DNA of 64,000 nucleotides from the NCBI RefSeq assembly GCF_009930875.1, contig NZ_CP025249.1, positions 2,294,001 to 2,358,000 of the forward strand, written 5' to 3'. Below are positions 57,552 to 64,000 of this stretch, one piece after another. A program made the position numbers and the translations under genes. This DNA comes from Actinomyces sp. 432. Lineage in GTDB: Bacteria > Actinomycetota > Actinomycetes > Actinomycetales > Actinomycetaceae. Below the pieces are notes generated by a model. It made no database searches, was not told where the DNA came from, and worked only from the letters and a program-made list of their open reading frames with translations. Each line of letters starts with the position of its first letter. The first letter of the stretch is position 1.

Positions 57552-57598
57552 TCGGCATCAATGCCAGTGCCGCGCGACCGTCTGGGAAGGCGACTAAC

Positions 57599-57652
57599 GG
57601 GCGGCCCGGTTCGACTGAGGGCCGCCCGGGCCCGACTCGGGCCGGGCGGCCG
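57599..57652 (-). terminator. Overlapping GC-rich hairpins after the GH3 stop
   Basis: GGGCGGCCC (57599-57607) pairs with GGGCCGCCC (57619-57627), and the latter can alternatively pair through GGCCGCCCGG with CCGGGCGGCC (ending about 57652). The two pairings exclude each other. They begin 13 bp beyond the GH3 stop, the usual place of a transcription terminator in GC-rich genomes, without a T run. Confidence 0.55.
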
Positions 57653-57664
57653 GAGCGGCCCCGC

Positions 57665-60118
57665 TCAGACCTCCGGGACGGAGGCGACGTCGCCCAGCAG
57701 GTGCGCCATACGCACCACCCGGGCGGCCTGCTTCTCGAGCTCGGCGCGGGTCAGCGTCACAGCAGCCGTCCCCTCGCCGCGCAGGGCCGCGAGGATGTCC
57801 TGGCGGTCGGCCTCGCAGCCGGGCATGAACAGCTCGTTGCCGGCCTTGATGGTGGCCGAGGCGGTGGCGCGGGGGTTCTTCATGTCCGTGCGCGCCATGG
57901 AGTCGACCACCCAGTCGGTCATGACCAGGCCCTTATAGCCCCACTCCTCGCGCAGGATGATCTCCAGCAGGTCGGAGGACTCTGATGTGTGCACACCGTT
58001 GACCAGGTTGTAGGAGGTCATGAGTGCGTGGGGCTGGGCCTCACGGATCACGATCTCGAAGCTGCGCAGGTACAGGTCGCGTGCGGCCCGCTGGGAGACG
58101 TGGCTGTTGGAGTTCAGGCGGTTCGTCTCCTGGTTGTTGAAGGCGAAGTGCTTGACGGTGACGGCGCGACCCGGGTGGGCCTGGACGCCGCGGGTGATGC
58201 CGGCAGCCACGCGGCCGGCGAGCAGCGGGTCCTCGGACATGTACTCGAAGTTGCGCCCACACAGGATGGTGCGGTGCAGGTTGAAGGCCGGGGCCAGCCA
58301 CAGGTGGGCGCCGAAGTGCTCCATCTCCACGCCCACCAGGTCGCCGTAGGCGGCGGCCAGCTCGGGGTTCCAGGTCTGGGCGATGGCGGTGCCGATCGGG
58401 ATGGCGGTGGCGTACTGCTCATAGGTGCGCTCCGGGGTACGGGGCGCAGCCGCGGGGTCGGCACCGAGGGCAGCGGTGGACTCGTCATCCATGAGCTCGG
58501 CGAACAGGCCGCCCAGGGCCTCCCCGAGGGCGAAGGGGCCGTCGGCGTCCACGCCCACCTGGGGCGACAGGCGCAGTCCGGCGGGGCCGTCGGGCATGAC
58601 CAGTGAGGGCAGCCCGTCGAACCGGGTGGTGGTCTGGCCGGCCGCGCCGACCAGTGCCTGCGAGGCCTGACCGATGATGGACTGCTTCTCGGCGTCGTCG
58701 CTGTAGTCGCCCAGGACGATGTAGGACAGCTCGTCGTCGGACAGGTTCTTCACGTAGTCGAGGGCCTCGGTCAGGTCCACGGGGGCCTGGGCGTCCTCAC
58801 GGCGCAGGTCGGCGGCGGCCACGGTCAGCCGTGGGAGGTCGGCCGGCACCTCGACGGCGACCGGTGCGGCCGGCTTGAAGTCGGTGAAGCCGGGGTCTCC
58901 CAGGGCGTCGTGGAGCTCACGGACAATCGCCGTCTCGGCCAGCTCGACGACGGCGGCGGGAACCGTGTTGCGGCTGGAGGCGCCTACGCGCACCACATAG
59001 TCGCCGGCCTCCAGGACGGTGGCTGACTTGGCGGCGTCGAAGGAGGCGATGTCGGTCAGGTCGAAGGTGACGGCGACGTCCTGGCCGGCGCCGGCGGCGA
59101 GCTCGCCGGTCTTGGTGAAGCCGGCCAGGGCCTGGTAGGGCTGGTCGAGGTCGCCGGCGGGCACGGAGACGTAGACCTGGACGACCTCCTTGCCCGCGGC
59201 GGCGCCGGTGTTGGTGACGGTGGTCTTGACGGTGATCTCGGAGCCGGAGGCGCTGACGGTGGGAGCGCCGATGGTGAAGGTGGTGTAGCCCAGGCCGTAG
59301 CCGAAGGGGAAGATCGGGGCGGTGCCGACCGAGTCGAAATAGCGGTAGCCGACGTACACGCCCTCGCGGTAGTGGGTGTCGTCGGGGTCGCCGAAGTCGC
59401 CCTCGGTAGAGTAGTCCTCCCAGGCCGCCCAGGTAGTGGAGAGCTTGCCGGAGGGGTAGCTCTTGCCGAGCAGGACGTCGGCGAAGGCGTCGCCGATCGC
59501 GGCGCCCAGCTGGGACAGCAGCAGGATGTTGCTCACGTCCTTCACCGGCGTCAGGTCGACGACGCCGCCGACGTTGAGCACCAGCAGGAACTTGTCGAAC
59601 TTCGCGGCGAGTGCGGTGATGTCGCGGATCTCGGAGTCGGTGAGCTTCACGTCGCCGGGCTCGGGGTGGCGGTCGTTGCCCTCGCCGGAGTCGCGGGCGA
59701 CGACGTAGACGGCGGCCTCGCCGTCGCCGTCGAGCGGCAGGTCGAAGGCGGGAGCGGGCTCGACGGCACCCATGCCGAAGTAGATGGCGGGCTGCCCCGC
59801 GGCCTTGGCGCGGGCTTTGAGGTCGGCGACGAAAGCCTTGTGGTTGTCCGCGGCGACGCCGTCGTAGGCGTCGAGCCAGGACTTGGTGGTGATGGTGAAG
59901 CCCGCGTTCTCCAGTCCCTCCTCAACGGAGACCACGTGGCGGGAGTTGACGTCGCCACTACCGGTTCCGCCCTTGATGGTGCGCCGCGCGCCGGCGCCGT
60001 ACAGGGCGAGCCGACCGGGGGCCGCCAGCGGGAAGGATCCGTCGGTCTTGAGCAGGACCATCGATTCGGGTGCTCCCGCGCGCACCGTTGCCAGGTGGTC
60101 GATCTCGTACTGATTCAT
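57665..60118 (-). CDS. GH3 beta-glucosidase with permuted domain order
   Basis: 817 residues. The domain normally at the C-terminus of GH3 comes first (ESMVLLKTDGSFPLA through NILLLSQLGAAIGDAFADVLLGKSYPSGKL, about 20-225), then a fibronectin-III-like domain (AGKEVVQVYVSVP), then the TIM barrel (GPAGLRLSPQ, LWLAPAFNLHRTILCGRNFEYMSEDP, VKHFAFNNQE) with the catalytic Asp in GLVMTDWVVDS near the C-terminus. No signal peptide, so cytoplasmic. ATG 60118 with GGAG 8 bp upstream is preferred to GTG 60130. It likely hydrolyses imported beta-glucosides. It is divergent from marR. Confidence 0.9.
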   Translation of the reverse strand: MNQYEIDHLATVRAGAPESMVLLKTDGSFPLAAPGRLALYGAGARRTIKGGTGSGDVNSRHVVSVEEGLENAGFTITTKSWLDAYDGVAADNHKAFVADLKARAKAAGQPAIYFGMGAVEPAPAFDLPLDGDGEAAVYVVARDSGEGNDRHPEPGDVKLTDSEIRDITALAAKFDKFLLVLNVGGVVDLTPVKDVSNILLLSQLGAAIGDAFADVLLGKSYPSGKLSTTWAAWEDYSTEGDFGDPDDTHYREGVYVGYRYFDSVGTAPIFPFGYGLGYTTFTIGAPTVSASGSEITVKTTVTNTGAAAGKEVVQVYVSVPAGDLDQPYQALAGFTKTGELAAGAGQDVAVTFDLTDIASFDAAKSATVLEAGDYVVRVGASSRNTVPAAVVELAETAIVRELHDALGDPGFTDFKPAAPVAVEVPADLPRLTVAAADLRREDAQAPVDLTEALDYVKNLSDDELSYIVLGDYSDDAEKQSIIGQASQALVGAAGQTTTRFDGLPSLVMPDGPAGLRLSPQVGVDADGPFALGEALGGLFAELMDDESTAALGADPAAAPRTPERTYEQYATAIPIGTAIAQTWNPELAAAYGDLVGVEMEHFGAHLWLAPAFNLHRTILCGRNFEYMSEDPLLAGRVAAGITRGVQAHPGRAVTVKHFAFNNQETNRLNSNSHVSQRAARDLYLRSFEIVIREAQPHALMTSYNLVNGVHTSESSDLLEIILREEWGYKGLVMTDWVVDSMARTDMKNPRATASATIKAGNELFMPGCEADRQDILAALRGEGTAAVTLTRAELEKQAARVVRMAHLLGDVASVPEV

Positions 60119-60193
60119 GTTCTGCTCCACTGTGAGCCCCTTTGGTCAGGTCGGAATTGCGCGAGCGCCCATCTGGGGCACCTGCTGGTCACA

Positions 60194-60222
60194 ATCTTAC
60201 CGCTCGGTCCATTGTTTGTGAA
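60194..60222 (-). promoter_or_regulatory. Predicted sigma-70-type promoter of the GH3 gene
   Basis: On the minus strand, -35 TTCACA (60222-60217) and -10 TAAGAT (60199-60194) are separated by exactly 17 bp. Transcription would start about 65-70 bp before the ATG at 60118. Confidence 0.6.
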
Positions 60223-60250
60223 GGGCGAGTAGCGAGTGCCACACATACCC

Positions 60251-60292
60251 AATCGGACGGCCCGTGTAGCATGTCCGGAATCGGACTTAAGG
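60251..60292 (+). promoter_or_regulatory. Predicted promoter/operator of the marR-MATE operon
   Basis: AATCGGAC occurs twice (about 60251 and 60280), and the second is part of the dyad GTCCG-GAAT-CGGAC. TAGCAT between them could be the -10 element. Dyads over the promoter are usual for self-repressed marR genes; that this MarR binds here is inference. Confidence 0.45.
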
Positions 60293-60311
60293 GCTGAGGG
60301 ACTTGCAACCA

Positions 60312-60761
60312 ATGACCACCGAGCTACTGGACTTGCAACGAGCAGTCAACGCCACGATCAAGCGCATTGAGGACGCCTACCACCGAGCCGCCCAGGCGGC
60401 CGGGCTTTCAGACGCCGCGTTCGACATTCTCTACGCCCTGCACATGACCGGCGAGGGCTGCTCGCAGACCCGCCTGTGCGAGTTGTGCTTCACCCGCAAG
60501 CAGACGGTTAACTCCGCAGTCAAACGGCTTCAGCACGACGGCACGGTGCGCCTCGAGCCCGGTCCAGGACGGGCGACACTGGTCTACCTCACCGAGCAGG
60601 GCCACGAAGTCGTCGCCGCGCGCATCCTGCCAATCATCAACGCTGAGCTCACAGCCCTGGCAGCCATGCCTGCCGGGCAGCGCGCCGCACTCGCAAACGC
60701 CCTGACTGAGCACGCAAACGCCCTGGTAGAACGCCTGGACGCGATCGGAGACGACCGATGA
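60312..60761 (+). CDS. MarR-family transcriptional regulator
   Basis: 149 residues with the winged helix-turn-helix as LHMTGEGCSQTRLCELCFTRKQTVNSAVKRLQHDGTVRLEPGPGR in overlapping pieces; the wing carries GRATLVYLTEQGHEV. N- and C-terminal helices for dimerisation flank it. ATG 60312 is chosen over TTG 60303. It overlaps the MATE gene by 4 bp, so it most likely represses that exporter in response to a ligand. Cys in LCELCF could make it redox-sensitive, but this is speculation. Confidence 0.9.
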   Translation: MTTELLDLQRAVNATIKRIEDAYHRAAQAAGLSDAAFDILYALHMTGEGCSQTRLCELCFTRKQTVNSAVKRLQHDGTVRLEPGPGRATLVYLTEQGHEVVAARILPIINAELTALAAMPAGQRAALANALTEHANALVERLDAIGDDR

Positions 60762-62134
60762 CGATTGACATGTCCCAGCACCTGGGGCCGCGCGCGCTAC
60801 TGCGCTTCACCGCACCCGCCATCGCGACGATGATCTTCACCTCGATATACGGCGTGGTAGACGGACTGTTCGTCGCGAACTACGCCGGCAAGACCGCACT
60901 GGCCGCCATCACCCTGATCATGCCGTTCATCATGATCCTGGGCACCCTCGGCTTCATGATGGGCTCGGGCGGCAGTGAGCTGATCTCCAACACCCGCGGC
61001 CGGGGCGAGGGCGCGCTGGCGAACCGCTACTTCTCCATGGTTGTCTACGTCACTCTCGGCGGCGGCATCCTGCTGGCGATCCTCGGTGCCATGATCATGC
61101 AGCCCGTCGCCCAACTGCTCGGCGCATCCGGCCAGATGCTTGAGCTGTGCGTGCTGTACGGGCGGATTCTGATGGTCTCGCTGCCTGCGTTCATGCTGCA
61201 GTACGCCTTCCAGACCTTTGCCTCCACCGCGGGCAGGCCCCGAGTCGGACTGTATGTGACGGTTGCGGCGGGGGTGACCAACATGGCTCTGGATCTGCTG
61301 TTCGTCGGCGTCCTCGGGTGGGGCGTGGCCGGAGCCGCGTGGGCCACCGTAGCCTCGGAGCTGATCGGCGGCATGGTGCCGCTGGTCTGGTTCGCTCGCC
61401 CGAACAGCAGCTTCCTGCGGCTGGGCCGCCCGGCCGGGGACCTGGCCGCGCTGGGACGGGTATGTGTGAACGGATCATCGGAGATGATGGCGGTGGTGGC
61501 CATCTCGGTGGTCAGCATCGTCTACAACCTGCAGCTGTTGAAGTTCCTCGGCCAGGACGGGGTGGCCGCCTACGGCGTCGTCATGTACGTCAGCATGGTC
61601 TTCACCGCGATATTCGAGGGCTTCTGCATGGGGGCGGCTCCATTGATGAGCTACCAGCACGGCGCCGCCAACAATGTTGAGAAACGGAGCCTGATGCGTA
61701 CCTCACTGGCCATACTCGGCGTCGCCGGGATGGCCATGCTGCTCACCTCGCAGCTGCTCGCGCACCCGCTGGCATTGGTGTTCGCCGGCCACGACCGCGG
61801 TCTCATGGAGCTGACCGAGACGGCGCTGCGCATCTTCGCCATTGCCTTCCTGCCGATGGGCGTGAGCATGTATGGCTCGTCATTGTTCACCGCCCTGGGC
61901 AACGGGCTCGTCTCGGCGGCGCTGGCTGCGGGCCGCACCCTCGGCCTGGAGGTTGGCGCGGTGTTGCTGCTGCCGGCGCTCATAGGCCCAACGGGCATCT
62001 GGTCGGCGATCATTGTGGCCGAAACCGCGGCCGCACTGGCCGTGGGCCTGCTGATCATGTGGCTGGGGCCCCGGTACGGGCTCCGCGACCTCCAGCGAGG
62101 CCGCCGGCACGACCCCAGAACCGTCCCCGCCTAG
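60758..62134 (+). CDS. MATE-family efflux transporter
   Basis: 458 residues, twelve membrane helices. N-terminal RFTAPAIATMIFTSIYGVVDGLFVANYAG and MGSGGSELIS, then the second half from VCVNGSSEMMAVVAISV, show the duplicated MATE fold of the MepA/DinF-like branch. It exports cationic drugs or metabolites using an ion gradient. Start ATG 60758 overlaps the marR stop as ATGA. The charged tail ends RGRRHDPRTVPA. Confidence 0.93.
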   Translation: MTIDMSQHLGPRALLRFTAPAIATMIFTSIYGVVDGLFVANYAGKTALAAITLIMPFIMILGTLGFMMGSGGSELISNTRGRGEGALANRYFSMVVYVTLGGGILLAILGAMIMQPVAQLLGASGQMLELCVLYGRILMVSLPAFMLQYAFQTFASTAGRPRVGLYVTVAAGVTNMALDLLFVGVLGWGVAGAAWATVASELIGGMVPLVWFARPNSSFLRLGRPAGDLAALGRVCVNGSSEMMAVVAISVVSIVYNLQLLKFLGQDGVAAYGVVMYVSMVFTAIFEGFCMGAAPLMSYQHGAANNVEKRSLMRTSLAILGVAGMAMLLTSQLLAHPLALVFAGHDRGLMELTETALRIFAIAFLPMGVSMYGSSLFTALGNGLVSAALAAGRTLGLEVGAVLLLPALIGPTGIWSAIIVAETAAALAVGLLIMWLGPRYGLRDLQRGRRHDPRTVPA

Positions 62135-62449
62135 TGCAAGAACCCACCCCGAGACCTGCACCGCCGTCACCACTAACGCGCCGCGACCGCAAAGGTGGTG
62201 CCTCTGGGGCTCGTTCGAAGTAGGCAATATCCAGTTCCTCCGATTCGGGCCCGGCGAGACGGCTGAGAGACGCGGTGGGGGTGGTGGGCGCGAGTCGATT
62301 CCGCCTCGAAAGCGCGCGCCTGGTTGGACCGTCCAGCTGCGGATGGACCGCCCTTAGCGCGCTCTCAGACGATCCAAGCGCCGGAATCCGCTCCAGGCGC
62401 CGGAGCCCAGTCCAAGTAGAGGGCATGCGCACGGCGGGGCCGGCGGTGG

Positions 62450-62535
62450 CCTGCTTGCGCAACACGCTCAGTCCCGGCACGAGCACGCGCGGGCGGACCC
62501 GGCCCTGCTCGCGCCGCACGCTCAGCGTCGGCACG
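62450..62535. repeat. Imperfect 32-bp direct repeat, 54-bp pitch
   Basis: CCTGCTTGCGC followed by ACACGCTCAG and CCCGGCACG at 62450-62481 recurs as CCTGCTCGCGC, CGCACGCTCAG and GTCGGCACG at 62504-62535, with about five differences. No role is apparent. Confidence 0.55.
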
Positions 62536-62539
62536 CTTC

Positions 62540-62880
62540 CACAGAAACGGCCTAATCACGCGGAAAGCACACCACCAGAAAAACAGCCCGACCACCTCCA
62601 GCGTGCCGCAACCCCCGCGGCGCACGCTGGAGCCAACCAACCCCCACCAGCCCAAAACCAGAAACGCCGAAATACCAGGCAAAACCCGCCAACCTGCCAG
62701 GGCAGCGAAGCAGCTGAGCGTGCGCCACCCCCAAGACCACCCAACCACCCCCACCCACACGCACCAGACCCAGCCACACACCGAACCCACCAACACACAC
62801 CGCCCGCACCCTGCCCACACACGCAAACCCCACCCACCACACCTACGAACCAGAAGAGCCGAATGAAGCCCATCTCAACC
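62540..62880 (+). terminator. C-rich, G-poor tract with hairpin, possible Rho-dependent terminator
   Basis: The plus strand is dominated by CAC, CCA and ACC for about 340 bp, with few G and very few T, quite unlike the surrounding sequence. It begins with the hairpin CTCCAGCGTGC...GCACGCTGGAG (62596-62632). Unstructured C-rich RNA is what Rho binds, and this would lie in the transcript of the marR-MATE operon. Confidence 0.4.
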
Positions 62881-63066
62881 CGTGGTTGAGTCGGCGAGGA
62901 CCCGTGCTGGGCTCACGTATTTCGTGATCAACGGACGCGTGCTACCGATCTACGCCCAGTCCCGCAATCATCATATTCAGGGACACCGACAGGTGCCCCG
63001 TCGATCACCAAAAGGTGCCTACGGCCAGCAGGCCTGGTGCACACACGATGGAAAGCAGGCAGATAC

Positions 63067-63705
63067 ATGAAGCAGTCGGTCGGACGCAATATTGCCGGGT
63101 TACGGCTCGCATGCGGCATGACTCAGGAGCAGCTCGCAAAGCGCATGGGTGTCACCCCGCAGGCGGTCAGCAAGTGGGAGAATGACCTTAACTACCCGGA
63201 TGTGGCCACGCTGCCGGCCTTAGCGGCCCTGCTCGGTACTAGCGTCGATGCGCTGCTGACTGTGCCGGACGGCGATGCACCAGCCGCCGCCACGCCTCCG
63301 TCGGCCTCTTCGCCCATACCCTCCCCGGCGGCGCCGTCACCGGCATCACCGCCAACCGCGTCGTCGCCCGCTGCACCCGCCGCCACCGGATTCTCCCTGG
63401 TGCGACCCGAACCCGCGGCACAGGCGGAGGGCGGGCCGCGAGCGCCCCGGGCAGCCGGGCGCAGCCTCCACATCGAGGTCCGGGGGCCGCAGGACAATGT
63501 CAACCTGGCCTTCCCCATGCAGGCGGTCTCCGCGCTGGCGGCCCTCATCGCGCACGTGCCGCAGGTGCACAGCGCCGTTGGCGCCTACGGCATCGATCTC
63601 AATGCACTCCTGGCCACCGCATTCAGCACCCTCGACGGCGTCGGCCCGAGCACCCTCATCGACGTCATCGACGACGATGACCATGTCCGTATCTGGGTCG
63701 ACTAG
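63067..63705 (+). CDS. XRE-family transcriptional regulator with C-terminal sensor-like domain
   Basis: 212 residues. The Cro/C1 helix-turn-helix spans about residues 6-62 (IAGLRLACGMTQEQLAKRMGV, TPQAVSKWENDLNYPDV). An Ala/Ser/Pro linker (about 70-125) joins it to an 80-residue C-terminal domain (SLHIEVRGPQDNVNLAFPMQAV ... LIDVIDDDDHVRIWVD) that resembles a small SHOCT/YvlB-type envelope-sensing end but is not firmly recognised. ATG 63067 is taken because the helix-turn-helix follows at once. Its target is unknown. Confidence 0.82.
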   Translation: MKQSVGRNIAGLRLACGMTQEQLAKRMGVTPQAVSKWENDLNYPDVATLPALAALLGTSVDALLTVPDGDAPAAATPPSASSPIPSPAAPSPASPPTASSPAAPAATGFSLVRPEPAAQAEGGPRAPRAAGRSLHIEVRGPQDNVNLAFPMQAVSALAALIAHVPQVHSAVGAYGIDLNALLATAFSTLDGVGPSTLIDVIDDDDHVRIWVD

Positions 63706-63735
63706 CCCGGTTCCGGCGCCCCCGCCGGACCGCCG

Positions 63736-63792
63736 CGCCACTTCTACCGAACTCGGCACGTAACTACTACCGACCTCGGCGTTGGGGCGGGG
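63736..63792 (+). repeat. Dispersed 23-bp-pitch intergenic element, copy G (two boxes)
   Basis: CTTCT, ACCGAACTCGG, CACGTAACTACT, ACCGACCTCGG, CGTTGGGGCGGGG. The second linker is identical to that in copy F. It lies between convergent genes, with its G-rich end touching the stop codon of the LysR-like gene at 63794. Confidence 0.85.
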
Positions 63793-63793
63793 C

Positions 63794-64000
63794 TTAGGCG
63801 GTGCGGTTCCTTGCCCAGTCGAAGACCGCCTCGGCCTCGCTGCGCCCGCCCGGGCGCAGCAGCAGGTAGAAGGTGGCGTGTGCCATGGCGTCCCGGATGG
63901 GAACGACAACACGGCCGGGCGCGGGGGCAGATAGTGCGGGGGCGTCGGTGACGAAGTGCGGCAGCAGGGAGCTCCTGGCGAGTTGCGCGAAGACGTCCCG
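63794..64000 (-). CDS. Probable LysR-family regulator, C-terminal fragment
   Basis: The last 68 residues of a gene whose start lies right of the window. The frame reads RDVFAQLARSSLLPHF, then GRVVVPIRDAMAHATFYLLLRPGGRSEAEAVFDWARNRTA and a TAA. The pattern resembles the end of a LysR substrate-binding domain (a final beta strand, then a helix with the FxxW-type end). Confidence in the family is limited because of the short length. Confidence 0.5.
   Translation of the reverse strand, partial: RDVFAQLARSSLLPHFVTDAPALSAPAPGRVVVPIRDAMAHATFYLLLRPGGRSEAEAVFDWARNRTA

Larger units (their letters stand above)
62135..63066. other. Non-coding stretch with direct repeat, hairpin and C-rich tract
   Basis: About 930 bp after the MATE gene without a convincing gene. 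It contains a 32-bp imperfect direct repeat (62450-62481 and 62504-62535), a hairpin (62596-62632) and a C/A-rich, G- and T-poor tract on the plus strand (about 62540-62880). The frames open here encode Pro/Thr/His-rich or Trp/Gly-rich low-complexity products and are judged false. The XRE promoter should lie at the right end. Confidence 0.55.

Noticed and set aside
62055..62534. Minus-strand open frame in the region after the MATE gene
   Set aside because: Arg/Leu-rich, no motif or ribosome-binding site, and it covers the direct repeat and the MATE gene's 3' end. Probably chance.
62275..62889. Plus-strand Pro/His/Thr-rich frame
   Set aside because: Its composition follows directly from the C/A-rich tract; no hydrophobic core or motif is seen.

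Overview
The window comes from a high-GC actinobacterium, most likely an Actinomyces-like member of the Actinomycetaceae. Supporting traits are very high third-position GC, actinobacterial markers (NucS mismatch endonuclease, a DUF2550 gene behind atpC, a MenJ-type quinone reductase, a LuxR-type response regulator paired with a PspC-domain histidine kinase), operons tied together by 1-8 bp start/stop overlaps, and many starts that look leaderless. The family assignment is inference.

Layout. 1-1086: 5' part of an FprA-like ferredoxin-NADP reductase, frameshifted and cut by the left edge. 1087-2141: non-coding, with three kinds of repeat. 2142-3482: a lone lipoprotein. 3923-22871: one minus-strand operon, menJ-like reductase, nuoA-N, then a long-chain polyprenyl diphosphate synthase. 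Divergent from it are menG and menF (23228-25367). Menaquinone synthesis and the menaquinone-reducing NADH dehydrogenase therefore share one locus. 25368-30651: a decayed MerR gene, a zinc-ribbon membrane protein, a DinB-like protein, nagA, an AlkZ-like protein and nucS. 30795-31640: an SDR dehydrogenase bracketed by repeats. 31886-41869: tsaC-wecA-atpI-atpBEFHAGDC-DUF2550 on the minus strand. 41963-47474: an SdpI-like protein, a two-component system, and a divergent PspC-domain envelope protein with a small membrane protein. 47572-57396: DJ-1/PfpI protein, cytoplasmic alpha-amylase, a fused MacB-type ABC transporter, a class M (SirTM-like) sirtuin, an alpha/beta hydrolase, Ogt and a carboxymuconolactone-decarboxylase-family protein. 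57665-62134: a GH3 beta-glucosidase with permuted domain order, divergent from a MarR-MATE operon. 63067-end: an XRE regulator and the C-terminus of a probable LysR regulator.

Two patterns cut across the window. First, a dispersed intergenic element built of 2-3 boxes at exactly 23-bp pitch, with a conserved GAGGGG-type end, occurs at seven places, six of them next to a stop codon. Second, at least five genes (fprA, nuoD, atpF, atpH and a small membrane-protein gene) are each broken by what looks like one missing C in a C run. Restoring one base gives family-typical proteins, so sequencing or assembly error is the first explanation to test.

No rRNA, tRNA, CRISPR array, intact insertion sequence or replication origin was recognised. 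Motifs and lengths were judged by eye without database searches.
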